Assembly: GCA_019426215.1 (NCBI GenBank)
Contig: WHWC01000152.1
Span: 22,934-86,933, forward strand
Direction: 5' to 3'
DNA from: Buddleja alternifolia
Taxonomy: Eukaryota > Streptophyta > Magnoliopsida > Lamiales > Scrophulariaceae
DNA length: 64,000 nt
In this document: positions 10,763 through 21,830 of the stretch, piece by piece
Layout: every line of letters starts with the position of its first letter
Position numbering within the stretch: position 1 is the first letter of the stretch
Translations under genes and position numbers: made by a program
The notes under the pieces: generated by a model
Told to the model about the DNA's origin: nothing
What the model saw: the letters and a program-made list of their open reading frames with translations, nothing else
The model's database searches: none

Positions 10763-12304
10763 TGTTAGGAATTTCATGTTAGAAGTTTTGATGATGACAA
10801 TTAAGTTTTTGTTAGACCCCAAAAAAGTTGTAAGTTTATTTTCGTAGAAAACTTGTATAGGCTTTGAAGCGTTAGACTTGTAATAGATTTATTAGGCTTT
10901 GTTATCTTACTTTAGAGTGTTAGGCGAAATAGTCTTAGGCTGAGCGTCTGATGATTTCTGAGTGAGTTTATCAGTGGTAAAGTTCGAAGACTCAAGCGCC
11001 TGATCTCAGAAGATAGATACAGTCTCCAAGCGTCCACTTTGGCCAGCTATATCAAGCGTTACCTTATGAGACAGAAGTGATTTCACCTGAATTTACTTCT
11101 AAGTCCAGAAGGAGTTTAATGCAAATATTCTCAAAGCATTAAATACCAACGGGTATTAATTTCAAATGCATTAAATGTTGATAAGAGCATTTAATATGAT
11201 AAGTAATGTCAGACGTACGGAGAAGCCACCCTATTGGACTGTCAACTATCTCAGACTGCAGCACCAACTTTTGTGCAGCAGATTTTCAGGAAAAAGGACA
11301 AAAGCTGTTCACTCGCGAAAGTGAGAGACACGCGCCAGTGCATGTGTCAAACGGACACTTTCTCCAAGAATACCTATAAATAGGACTTCAACAACAAACA
11401 AAAAAAGAGCAACAATTTTATCAAAGCCAAATTGCTGTTGCATTAAAATCTCATTCCTTAAATTCTCAGAAAAGCCAGAAACTTCAAGAAACATCCAAAT
11501 TGCTTTTCTTATATTCCTGAGACAGTCAACAAATATCTCAAACATTCTTTTTGAAGAAACCAGATTCCTACTGAGATATTACCAAGTTGTTTGAACTTCA
11601 TCAAAATGAAACAAACCTTTTAGAAAATCCCATCCAAGCCTCGCGATCTGTGTGAAGTCGAAGTTGGATACTTGCATCATTTCTGGGTGAAAGAAGCAAG
11701 AGGGTTGAAGTGATTTGAAGCAGAAATCTGTGTGATCAAGGAGCTCAAGTCATCGACATCCATCTCTCCCTAATTTGTAGAAGATTTTGTGTGATTCTTT
11801 GAGAATCATTTTAGTGGATTGCCTCCAAGTGCAAAGGAGAAGAAGGACGTAGTTGGGATTACACCACCCAACGAACCTTACAAATATTGTGTTATTTACT
11901 TTTCAGTCATTTCATTCATCTATCATATCATTGCATAAGTAAAACACAATCAAAAGCTAAGCACCTAAGAAACATCTTGTGACGCTAAAACTTTCAAAGA
12001 GAAGACTCCAAAATCATTCCGCTGTGCTAACCCTGATTAAAAGAACTGAACGCTTAACCTACAAGGTCAAAGTATTCAATTCCTGAAGTCTAAGTTAACT
12101 TTATAAAACAGTCTTCATTAGACGCTTCACAAAGTCTCAAATATCTTATGTGAACGCTAAGGTGAAGCGTCACACACTTCAAGCGCCTATCATTTCAAGC
12201 GTCCAAATACGTTTAATACGAAATCTTTTTTAAGTCGAAAAAGACTTAAGGGTCTATTCAACCCCCCCCTTCTAGACCCTTTCGTATGCCACTTGGGACC
12301 AACA
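10763..12304 (+). repeat. 3' LTR of copy 1 (1,542 bp)
   Basis: Starts TGTTAGGAATTTC after the polypurine tract and ends ...GGGACCAACA, giving the TG...CA ends of an LTR. The sequence resumes with F-box spacer (ttaactaatatgatac). A candidate 5-bp target duplication is ttaac at 12305-12309; its partner lies outside the window. A TATA box lies near 11374. I count 12 AGCG or CGCT words in it. Directly before the end it has a run of nine C at about 12261-12269, matched by G runs in the LTRs at 50024 and 59779 in the opposite orientation. Confidence 0.93.
11374..11382 (+). promoter_or_regulatory. TATA box in LTR U3 of copy 1
   Basis: ctataaata followed by GG is a good plant TATA box. It would start the genomic RNA about 30 bases downstream. 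Equivalent boxes occur in the other LTRs: minus strand 50919-50926, plus 59077-59084, minus 60588-60595. The shared position supports the U3 assignment. Confidence 0.7.
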
Positions 12305-13055
12305 TTAACTAATATGATACTGTATACTGTGTTATAAGATACCGTATAATGGTTTATAAGATTGTAACTGTATAGTTATAAACACACACAGTATAATGGT
12401 TTCTATACTATTGTATAATGGTTTACATACTACTGTATTGAAAATCCCCCAATTGGCCCCTCACGTGTCCGGCACGTGTGATTTTCCGGCCAAAATGACC
12501 CCGGAAATTTTAAAATCGGACTAAATGTGCCAATTTTTGAAACATATAGGGTATTTTTGCTAGGGGCAATACATAGAGGACCAAAAGTGAAAAGTCAAGA
12601 GACATTTTTTACTCAGCCGTCGTGTCCTTTAATGTGGTTATGTTTAATAATAATTATTTGTACCCTAAAGTTGTTTCCTTATCTCGATGAAAAATCTTTG
12701 GCAGATCTTGAAATTTCATATCTTCTATAAAGGTTAATTAAAGTTGTCAATTGAGTTCATCGTTTCATTGCATTGTTTTTGTCTTTTATTACTATTCTTT
12801 TACCTAATAAGCTAAATATGCCCTTACAAAGAATTAATTAAAGTTAATGTTAATTAAAGGCTAATTTCAAGATAAAGCTAAATATGCCCTTACAAAGAAC
12901 AATCTCTTCCTCCACCAAAACCTACAAAGAATTTTCAGAGTATAAAAGGGGATATTTGTGAATATCATCTTCCACGAAAAAGGGAAGATATAAACAGAGG
13001 AGACAGGGGATCATCTTGCACGAGTAGCAACAGAGGATAGTTCGTATAAACAACC
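12305..13055 (+). promoter_or_regulatory. Upstream region of F-box copy A
   Basis: Contains part of the TGTATAATGG minisatellite (12310-12440), two G-boxes CACGTG at 12462-12467 and 12473-12478, and a block beginning at 12527 that is conserved in all units. A 23-bp direct repeat occurs at 12811-12833 and 12877-12899 around AT-rich sequence. The TATA box is tataaaagg at 12941, about 115 bases before the ATG. The left part of the unit was cut by retrotransposon copy 1. Confidence 0.7.
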
Positions 13056-14658
13056 ATGGAACGAGGTACAATTTCTAATAATGGACTTAGTTTCCTTTGT
13101 GAGGATATAATTTTTCATGTTATGGGAAGGCTATCAAGGGATGCATGCATTGTGGAGGCAGCCCGATTGGGTCTTTTATCAAAATATTTTCAACATTGTT
13201 GGTATTCCATCCCTACTCTTTTATTCGATATTAACCGTTTCGAACAAAGGGGTTATCATGGTTTAGATTTTATTCATTTTGTTAATCGCACCATACTTGA
13301 ACATAATGAAAGTGTGGTTGAAACCTTGAGTTTTGAGTTACCAATGGGGGCCGAGGCATTGCATTGGATAAGGCAAGAGTGGGTGGCGTTTGGAATAGAT
13401 CATTCTGTGCGTATACTGAAATTAGTCGGCCAATTGTCCACTTCACTCCCTAACGGCCTGTTTTTTTCACAAACTCTTGTTCAGTTAAAATTATATCTAC
13501 CGAACTACATTGTTAGGTGGGAAGATAGATATAATTTACAAAATTTAAAAAGACTCATATTGAAGCACATCGTGCTGTTTGATAAAACATTTTCGTCCCG
13601 CCTTGGAAAATGTTGTCCCGAGTTGAATGATTTGCAGTTATTCAACTGTGATTTTAGAGGCCTAACAGAATTTGAGGCATATTTGCCTTCTGTAAAAAAA
13701 TTCAAGATGGCATTCAATTGGTCCCAAGGAAATGTGAATATAAAGTACACATCCCCAATGTAGATGTCCTTGTTATATTATTGAAACAAGACGAACAGGG
13801 TCCGGGGCATTTACAAGTATTGGGGCCGTTAGCTCGTTCTTTACAATGGATAGTACACCGTCATCGACACTACATCGGATCAACTTGCTCGACATACCGA
13901 CTACTTCGAGAGGTTGTAAAAATGACGAAAGAATTGTTGTCCAGCGAACGAGCACGTGTCCCGGTTGATTTTGTTAGGGTATATCTACATATCATTGTTT
14001 GAATAAGTGCAAATGCTTTTAAGAAGTTGTTTTGATTTATTTTTTTGAATTGTTTGTTTAGAGGTTGGCGCATGTGGATTCTCTACATCGCATTATGGCG
14101 AGGTACTTTTTTGTTAATATGCACTGCTTAGAGATCAGGTGTTCGAAGCTACTTGACAATCTTGCTGTCACATTGGTGCTCATCAGTAGATGTACAAACT
14201 TGAATGAGCTTAAAGTCGATTTGGTGGTAATATTTTAAGTTTTGTGGTTTGTCGCTTATTAGTTATTACATGGTTTATTAAACGCGTTCTTTGTTTGAGT
14301 TTCTAAAATAAAATTGTAATTGACTTAACATGTGTAGGGTGCACCATGGGAAAATGCGGGCATTAGTGTATCCAACTACGTAAAGGACTGGAAGTTGCAA
14401 GCAATGGGATTGGAGGCATTGAATGAGGTCACGATCTTCAACTTCTCGGGTTCAGATTGCGAGCTAAGCTACATTCTGTACGTGTTGTCGCAAGCAACTG
14501 AGTTGGGTACACTAAATATCTACTGTGTTAGTCAATTTTTTGATGATCCAATTGTTGTGTATAAGAGGGCATCAATTAGAGCGTATGAAGCTACCGCGTC
14601 AAACAATGTGCAAATTCGTTTCATAAAAGGGGCTTACTCTAGAATAAGAGGAGAATGA
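13056..14658 (+). pseudogene. F-box/FBD gene copy A, one-base frameshift
   Basis: Three exons: 13056-13978, 14062-14226 and 14338-14658, with GT...AG introns. The encoded family acts as substrate adaptors of SCF E3 ubiquitin ligases: an N-terminal F-box binds SKP1 and the LRR/FBD part binds the target. Relative to copy C, one A is missing near 13744 in a run of four, so translation stops at 13763 after 235 residues. The second frame continues to the exon end. Exons 2 and 3 are open. The TATA box (tataaaagg) is the strongest in the array together with copy E. Because the only lesion is a homopolymer base, an assembly error is possible. Confidence 0.85.
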
Positions 14659-14829
14659 AAATTGAACTTTAGCCAAATTAAAATAGGTAACTAACAATGT
14701 TATGGAGTTGATTTTTGAATCTTGTGGTTTGGATGATATGTTCTAAATATTACTATTTAATGCTTAGATTTAATTTTCGCCATAGAATATAAGTTGATGT
14801 AAACAATACTTGATTTTCTTCAAGTTATA

Positions 14830-14877
<48 letters not shown>

Positions 14878-16379
14878 CTATATAGGTGATTATGAAATCT
14901 ACGAAGTAGAGATATCAATATACATGTTTATGTGTGACAATGGTCTCTATGCATTATGATGAGGCCATAGAATTGTTTGAAGTGGTTTATATGAATGAAG
15001 AAGTTTGTTAATGATATTCCATTATTAATGGTGATTATGATCTTAATTAATTAATAAAGAATTAATGGTATTACTTATGATTGTGTTTCTTGAATTTAGT
15101 CCAAACAATTAATGTTTAGATCCATTATTGACTAAACAATATATTAGTTCAAATTCCTCGATGCTCACAAAGAAAGTGAAGGGGCTACATATTTAATGTG
15201 GAAAGGGATTGTAAATCATCATTTACAATCTTTACCATAAACAATTATTTTACATAATCAGTCTCAACGTATCATATGATTATAGCCTAATCAAAAATGC
15301 TAAAAGAGATTTAAAATAATAATATATATATATATATATATATTGGTTTTACTCCTTAGTGGTACACGGCTGTGCACAACCACCTTGTCATAAGTATGCT
15401 GAGCACCATCCTCTCGGGCCCAAATTCCATCGTTTTAATAGGCTTTTTCGCGTTTTTATATTTTCAGTCGTATTTTTATTTCCAAACTTTACCTTGTATG
15501 TATTTACTGTATATTTGTTTATTAACTATTGTATAATGGAATAATTAGCAATTGTATTCACTGTATAATGACTTATATGATACTGTATATTAACTAATAT
15601 GATACTGTATACTGTGTTATAAGATACCGTATAATGGTTTATAAGATTGTAACTGTATAGTTATAAACACACACTGTATAATGGTTTCTATACTATTGTA
15701 TAATGGTTTACATACTACTGTATTGAAAATCCCCCAATTGGCCCCTCACGTGACCGGCACGTGTGATTTTCCGGCCAAAATGACCCCGGAAATTTTAAAA
15801 TCGGACTAAATGTGCCAATTTTTGTAACATATAGGGTATTTTTGCTAGGGGCAATACATAGAGGACCAAAAGTGAAAAGTCAAGAGACATTTTTTACTCA
15901 GCCGTCGTGTCCTTTAATGTGGTTATGTTTAATAATAATTATTTATACCCTAAAGTTGTTTCCTTATCTCGATGAAAAATCTTGGGCAGATCTTGAAATT
16001 TCATATCTTCTATAATGGTTAATTAAAGTTGTCAATTGAGTTCATCGTTTCATTGCATTGTTTTTGTCTTTTATTACTATTCTTTTACCTAATAAGCTAA
16101 ATATGCCCTTACAAAGAATTAATTAAAGTTAAAGGTTAATTATTAAAGTTAAAGAATTAATTAAAGTTAAAGTTAATTAAAGGCTAATTTCAAGATAAAG
16201 CTAAATATGCCCTTACAAAGAACAATCTCTTCCTCCACCAAGCCCTACAAAGAATTTTCAGAGTATAAACAGGAGATATTTGTGAATATCATCTTCCACG
16301 AAAAAGGGAAGATATAAACAGAGGAGACAGGGGATCATCTTGCACGAGTAGCAACAGAGGATAGTTCGTATAAACAACC
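14659..16379 (+). other. Spacer between F-box copies A and B (short type)
   Basis: No gene seen. Holds a TA microsatellite (14832-14867), an 8-bp stem (14872-14879 with 14905-14912), a perfect 10-bp hairpin with a CATC loop (15207-15230), a second TA run (about 15320-15343), the TGTATAATGG minisatellite (about 15500-15725), two G-boxes near 15747 and 15758, the conserved upstream block from 15812 and a TATA box (tataaac) at 16264. Confidence 0.75.
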
Positions 16380-17984
16380 ATGGAACGAGGTACAATTTCT
16401 AATAATGGACTTAGTTTCCTTTGTGAGGATATAATTTTTCATGTTATGGGAAGGTTATCAAGGGATGCATGCATTGTGGAGGCAGCCCGATTGGGTCTTT
16501 TATCAAAATATTTTCAACATTGTTGGTATTCCATCCCTACTCTTTTATTCGATATTAACCGTTTCGAACAAAGGAGTTATCATGGTTTAATTTTATTCAT
16601 TTTGTTAATCGCACTATACTTGAACATAATGAAAGTGTGGTTGAAACCTTGAGTTTTGAGTTACCAATGGGGGCCGAGGCATTGCATTGGATAAGGCAAG
16701 AGTGGGTGGCGTTTGGAATAGATCATTCTGTGCGTATACTGAAATTAGTCGGCCAATTGTCCACTTCACTCCCTAACGGCCTGTTTTTTTCACAAACTCT
16801 TGTTCAGTTAAAATTATATCTACCGAACTACATTGTTAGGTGGGAAGATAGTTATGATTTACGAAATTTAAAAAGACTCATATTGAAGCACATCGTGCTG
16901 TATGATAAAACATTTTCTTCCCGCCTTGGAAAATGTTGTCCCGAGTTGAATGATTTGCAGTTATTCAACTGTGATTTTAGAGGACTAACAGAATTTGAGG
17001 CATATTTGCCTTCTGTAAAAAAATTCAAGATGGCATTCAATTGGGCCCAAGGAAATGTGAATATAAAAGTACACTTCCCCAATGTAGATGTCCTTGTTAT
17101 ATTATTGAAACAAGACGATCAGGGTCCGGGGCATTTACAAGTATTGGGGCCGTTAGCTCGTTCTTTACAATGGATAGTACACCGTCATCGACACTACATC
17201 GGATCAACTTGCTCGACATACCGACTACTTCGAGAGGTTGTAAAAATGACGAAAGAATTGTTGTCCAGCGAACGAGCACGTGTCCCGGTTGATTTTGTTA
17301 GGGTATATCTACATATCATTGTTTGAATAAGTGAAAATGCTTTTAAGAAGTTGTTTTGATTTATTTTTTTTTGAATTGTTTGTTTAGAGGTTGGCGCATG
17401 TGGATTCTCTACATCGCATTATGGCGAGGTACTTTTTTGTTAATATGCACTGCCTAGAGATCAGGTGTTCGAAGCTGCTTGACAATCTTGGTGTCACATT
17501 GGTGCTCATCAGTAGATGTACAAACCTGAATGAGCTTAAAGTCGATTTGGTGGTACTATTTTAAGTTTTGTGGTTTGTCGCTTATTAGTTATTACATGGT
17601 TTATTAAACGCGTTCTTTGTTTGAGTTTCTAAAATAAAATTGTAATTGACTTAACATGTGTAGGGTGCACCATGGGAAAATGCGGGCATTAGTGTATCCA
17701 ACTACGTAAAGGACTGGAAGTTGCAAGCAATGGGATTGGAGGCATTGAATGAGGTCACGATCTTCAACTTCTCGGGTTCAGATTGCGAGCTAAGCTACAT
17801 TCTGTACGTTTTGTCGCAAGCAACTGAGTTGGGTACACTAAATATCTACTGTGTTAGTCAATTTTTTGATGATCCAATTGTTGTGTATAAGAGGGCATCA
17901 ATTAGAGCGTATGAAGCTACCGCGTCAAACAATGTGCAAATTCGTTTCATAAAAGGAGCTTACCCTAGAATAAGAGGAGAATGA
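16380..17984 (+). pseudogene. F-box/FBD gene copy B, one-base frameshift
   Basis: Exons 16380-17302, 17388-17552 and 17664-17984. Exon 1 is 923 bases where 924 are needed: one G is missing near 16589 (ggtttaattt against ggtttagattt in copy C). The first frame therefore ends at 16652 and the true frame resumes from about 16590. Everything after that, including the FBD exon, is open and nearly identical to copy C. The intron 2 donor is gtacta instead of gtaata, still a valid GT. Confidence 0.85.
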
Positions 17985-19221
17985 AAATTGAACTTTAGAC
18001 AAATTAAAATAGGTAACTAACAATGTTATGGAGTTGATTTTTGAATCTTGTGGTTTGGATGATATGTTCTCAATATTACTATTTAATGCTTAGATTTAAT
18101 TTTAGCCATAGAATATAAGTTGATGTGAACAATACTTGATTTTCTTCAAGTTATATGATATATATATATATATATAAAGTCTCTACTATATAGGTGATTA
18201 TGAAATCTACGAAGTAGAGATATCAATATACATGTTTATGTGTGACAATGGTCTCTATGCATTATGATGAGGCCATAGAATTGTTTGAAGTGGTTTATAT
18301 GAATGAAGAAGTTTGTTAATGATATTCCATTATTATTGGTGATTATGATCTTAATTAATTATAAAAGAATTAATGGTATTACTTATGATTGTGTTTCTTG
18401 AATTTAGTCCAAACAATTAATGTTTAGATCCATTATTGACTAAACAATATATTAGTTGAAATTCCTCGATGCTCACAAAGAAAGTGAAGGGGCTACATAT
18501 TTAATGTGGAAAGGGATTGTAAATCATCATTTACAATCTTTACCATAAACAATTATTTTACATAATCAGTCTCAACATATCATAGGATTATAGCTTAATC
18601 AAAAATGCTAAATGAGATTTAAAATAATAATATATGTATATTGGTTTTACTCCTTAGTTGTACACGGCTGTGCACAACCACCTTATCATAAGTATGCTGA
18701 GCACCATCCTCTCGGGCCCAAATTCCATCGTTTTAATAGGTTTTTTCGCGTTTTTATATTTTCAGTCGTATTTTTATTTCCAAACTTTACCCTGTTTGTA
18801 TTTACTGTATATTGTGTTATAATATACTGTATAATGGTTTATAAGATTGTAATTGAATGATGTATAAACACACACTGTATAATGGGTTGTATGATACTGT
18901 ATAATATGTTATAACATACTGTGTAATGGTTTGAAAATCACTAATTGTATATCATTAATCGCACACTGTATATCACCATTGTATTTACTGTATAATGGTT
19001 TATAAACTACTGTATAATGGTTTACAACCTACTGTATAATAGTTTAAAAATCACTAATTGTGGTGTCAGTAAAATACCACACAGTATATCACCACTCATG
19101 TACTGTATTTTGCTTTAAAAAAATATATATATATTTTAAATTTACGAAAGGCAAAAACTGTTTTTGGAATTTGGCCCCAAGCTCAACTTCAATCTCGAAG
19201 GAAACGTCGTTTTAAAAACAA

Positions 19222-19250
19222 CTCAGCATACTTAGCATAAGTATGCTGAG
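19222..19250. repeat. Perfect 13-bp inverted repeat with 3-base loop
   Basis: ctcagcatactta (19222-19234), loop gca, taagtatgctgag (19238-19250). The arms are exactly complementary. The same structure is at 23070-23098 and, with mismatches, near 31968 and 35367. It occurs at the start of the second 131-bp repeat copy in long spacers. It could extrude as a cruciform or mark an old transposon end; no function is shown. Confidence 0.85.
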
Positions 19251-19593
19251 CACCATCCTCTCGGGCCCAAATTCCATCGTTTTAATAGGTTTTTTCTCGT
19301 TTTTATATTTTCAGTCGTATTTTTATTTCCAAACTTTACCCTGTTTGTATTTACTGTATATTTGTTTATTAACTATTGTATAATGGATTAATTAGCAATT
19401 GTATTCACTGTATAATGACTTATATGATACTGTATATTAACTAATATGATACTGTATACTGTGTTATAAGATACCGTATAATGGTTTATAAGATTGTAAC
19501 TGTATAGTTATAAACACACACTGTATAACGGTTTCTATACTATTGTATAATGGTTTACATACTACTGTATTGAAAATCCCCCAATTGGCCCCT

Positions 19594-19610
19594 CACGTGA
19601 CCGGCACGTG
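19594..19610. promoter_or_regulatory. Paired G-boxes upstream of copy C
   Basis: Two CACGTG hexamers at 19594-19599 and 19605-19610, starts 11 bp apart, about one helical turn. The pair is kept in most units (e.g. 12462/12473). G-boxes are known binding sites of plant bZIP and bHLH factors. They lie about 620 bases before the ATG, so a role in this promoter is inference. Confidence 0.55.
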
Positions 19611-20110
19611 TGATTTTCCGGTCAAAATGACCCCGAAAATTTTAAAATCGGACTAAATGTGCCAATTTTTGAAACATATAGGGTATTTTTGCTAGGAGCA
19701 ATAAATAGAGGACCAAAAGTGAAAAGTCAAGAGACATTTTTTACTCAGCCGTCGTGTCCTTTAATGTGGTTATGTTTAATAATAATTATTTATACCCTAA
19801 AGTTGTTTCCTTATCTCGATGAAAAATCTTGGGCAGATCTTGAAATTTCATATCTTCTATAAAGGTTAATTAAAGTTGTCAATTGAGTTCATCGTTTCAT
19901 TGCATTGTTTTTGTCTTTTATTACTATTCTTTTACCTAATAAGCTAAATATGCCCTTACAAAGAATTAATTAAAGTTAAAGGTTAATTATTAAAGTTAAA
20001 GAATTAATTAAAGTTAAGGTTAATTAAAGGCTAATTTCAAGATAAAGCTAAATATGCCCTTACAAAGAACAATCTCTTCCTCCACCAAACCTTACAAAGA
20101 ATTTTCAGAG

Positions 20111-20117
20111 TATAAAC
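20111..20117 (+). promoter_or_regulatory. TATA-like box of F-box copy C
   Basis: tataaac followed by AGGGGAT, 116 bases before the ATG at 20227. Aligned boxes read TATAAAAGG in copies A and E, TATAAATAGG in D and F, and TATAAACAGG here and in B, H and K. The intact copy therefore has a less canonical box. Confidence 0.6.
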
Positions 20118-20226
20118 AGGGGATATTTGTGAATATCATCTTCCACGAAAAAGGGAAGATTTAAACAGAGGAGACAGGGGATCATCTTGCACGAGTAGCA
20201 ACAGAGGAAAGTTCGTATAAATAACC

Positions 20227-21830
20227 ATGGAACGAGGTACAATTTCTAATAATGGACTTAGTTTCCTTTGTGAGGATATAATTTTTCATGTTATGGGAAG
20301 GTTATCAAGGGATGCATGCATTGTGGAGGCAGCCCGATTGGGTCTTTTATCAAAATATTTTCAACATTGTTGGTATTCCATCCCTACTCTTTTATTCGAT
20401 ATTAACCGTTTCGAACAAAGGGGTTATCATGGTTTAGATTTTATTCATTTTGTTAATCACACTATACTTGAACATAATGAAAGCGTGGTTGAAACCTTGA
20501 GTTTTGAGTTACCAATGGGGGCCGAGGCATTGCATTGGATAAGGCAAGAGTGGGTGGCGTTTGGAATAGATCATTCTGTGCGTATACTGAAATTAGTCGG
20601 CCAATTGTCCACTTCACTCCCTAACGGCCTGTTTTTTTCACAAACTCTTGTTCAGTTAAAATTATATCTACCGAACTACATTGTTAGGTGGGAAGATAGT
20701 TATGATTTACGAAATTTAAAAAGACTCATATTGAAGCACATCGTGCTGTATGATAAAACATTTTCTTCCCGCCTTGGAAAATGTTGTCCCGAGTTGAATG
20801 ATTTGCAGTTATTCAACTGTGATTTTAGAGGACTAACAGAATTTGAGGCATATTTGCCTTCTGTAAAAAAATTCAAGATGGCATTCAATTGGGCCCAAGG
20901 AAATGTGAATATAAAAGTACACTTCCCCAATGTAGATGTCCTTGTTATATTATTGAAACAAGACGAACAGGGTCCGGGGCATTTACAAGTATTGGGGCCG
21001 TTAGCTCGTTCTTTACAATGGATAGTACACCGTCATCGACACTACATCGGATCAACTTGCTCGACATACCGACTACTTCGAGAGGTTGTAAAAATGACGA
21101 AAGAATTGTTGTCCAGCGAACGAGCACGTGTCCCGGTTGATTTTGTTAGGGTATATCTACATATCATTGTTTGAATAAGTGCAAATGCTTTTAAGAAGTT
21201 GTTTTGATTTATTTTTTTGAATTGTTTGTTTAGAGGTTGGCGCATGTGGATTCTCTACATCGCATTATGGCGAGGTACTTTGTTGTTAATATGCACTGCC
21301 TAGAGATCAGGTGTTCGAAGCTGCTTGACAATCTTGCTGTCACATTGGTGCTCATCAGTAGATGTACAAACTTGAATGAGCTTAAAGTCGATTTGGTGGT
21401 AATATTTTAAGTTTTGTGGTTTGTCGCTTATTAGTTATTACATGGTTTATTAAACGCGTTCTTTGTTTGAGTTTCTAAAATAAAATTGTAATTGACTTAA
21501 CATGTGTAGGGTGCACCATGGGAAAATGCGGGCATTAGTGTATCCAACTACGTAAAGGACTGGAAGTTGCAAGCAATGGGATTGGAGGCAGTGAATGAGG
21601 TCACGATCTTTAACTTCTCGGGTTCAGATTGCGAGCTAAGCTACATATTGTACGTTTTGTCGCAAGCAACTGAGTTGGGTACACTAAATATCTACTGTGT
21701 TAGTCAATTTTTTGATGATCCAATTGGTGTGTATAAGAGGGCATCAATTAGAGCGTATGAAGCTACCGCGTCAAACAATGTGCAAATTCATTTCATAAAA
21801 GGGGCTTACCCTAGAATAAGAGGAGAATGA
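20227..21830 (+). CDS. F-box/LRR/FBD protein, copy C (three exons, 469 aa), the only intact copy
   Basis: Exons 20227-21150 (308 codons), 21234-21398 (55 codons) and 21510-21830 (106 codons plus stop). Both introns (83 and 111 bp) are phase 0 with GT...AG ends (gtatat...tttag; gtaata...tgtag). Residues 11-58 form the F-box (LCEDIIFHVMGRLS... WYSIPTLLFD). About 75-363 are leucine-rich segments (LVQLKLYLPNYIV, LKRLILKHIVL, CPELNDLQLFNCDF, LNELKVDLV). About 388-430 form an FBD domain (NEVTIFNFSGSDCELSYILY). F-box proteins of this class are known adaptors that bring substrates to the SCF ubiquitin ligase, in nucleus or cytosol; the substrate here is unknown. Keeping intron 1 would end the protein at 21174. 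No stop or frameshift found. It could still be silent because its neighbours are decaying. Confidence 0.88.

Larger units (their letters stand above)
1..12304 (+). mobile_element. Sirevirus-type Ty1/copia LTR retrotransposon, copy 1 (5' LTR off window)
   Basis: The order seen is PBS remnant, gag, protease-integrase-RT-RNase H, a 0.8-kb gap, a 4.2-kb extra frame, polypurine tract and 3' LTR. Integrase before RT makes it Ty1/copia. The large gag with a coiled coil after the zinc knuckle, and an extra frame after pol, fit the Sirevirus lineage. In minus-strand copy 2 the LTR end is followed by seven bases and then the sequence that opens this window, so the 5' LTR should end about seven bases left of base 1. 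If that LTR matches the 1,542-bp 3' LTR, the whole element is about 13.8 kb (inference), large for the group. Sequence after 12304 matches F-box spacer found again near 15590, so the element sits in an F-box spacer. All three coding regions carry stops or frameshifts, so this copy cannot move on its own proteins. Confidence 0.93.
17985..20226 (+). other. Spacer between copies B and C (long type, internal 131-bp direct repeat)
   Basis: No gene seen. A segment of about 131 bp at 18687-18817 recurs at 19236-19366, 549 bp downstream. Between them lies extra minisatellite sequence. Short spacers have only one copy of this segment, so long and short units probably interconvert by recombination between the two. 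Other contents: TA run near 18160-18176, paired G-boxes, conserved upstream block 19659-19862 and AT-rich TTAAAGTTAAAG repeats near 19960-20040. Confidence 0.8.

Noticed and set aside
18612..18860. Repeated 60-95 codon frames in spacers (e.g. at 18612, 22460, 31419, 33969)
   Set aside because: They cover hairpins and the 131-bp spacer repeat, vary in frame and end between units, and are low-complexity K/F/Y-rich.
19659..19862. 67-codon frame (MPIFETYRVFLLG...) conserved upstream of nearly every F-box copy
   Set aside because: It lies before the TATA box, has no recognisable domain, and its conservation follows from recent duplication of the whole unit. No separate evidence of coding.
20700..20930. 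Minus-strand frames within exon 1 of F-box copies
   Set aside because: Shadows of the coding strand; the + strand frame has F-box, LRR and FBD signatures with consistent splice sites.
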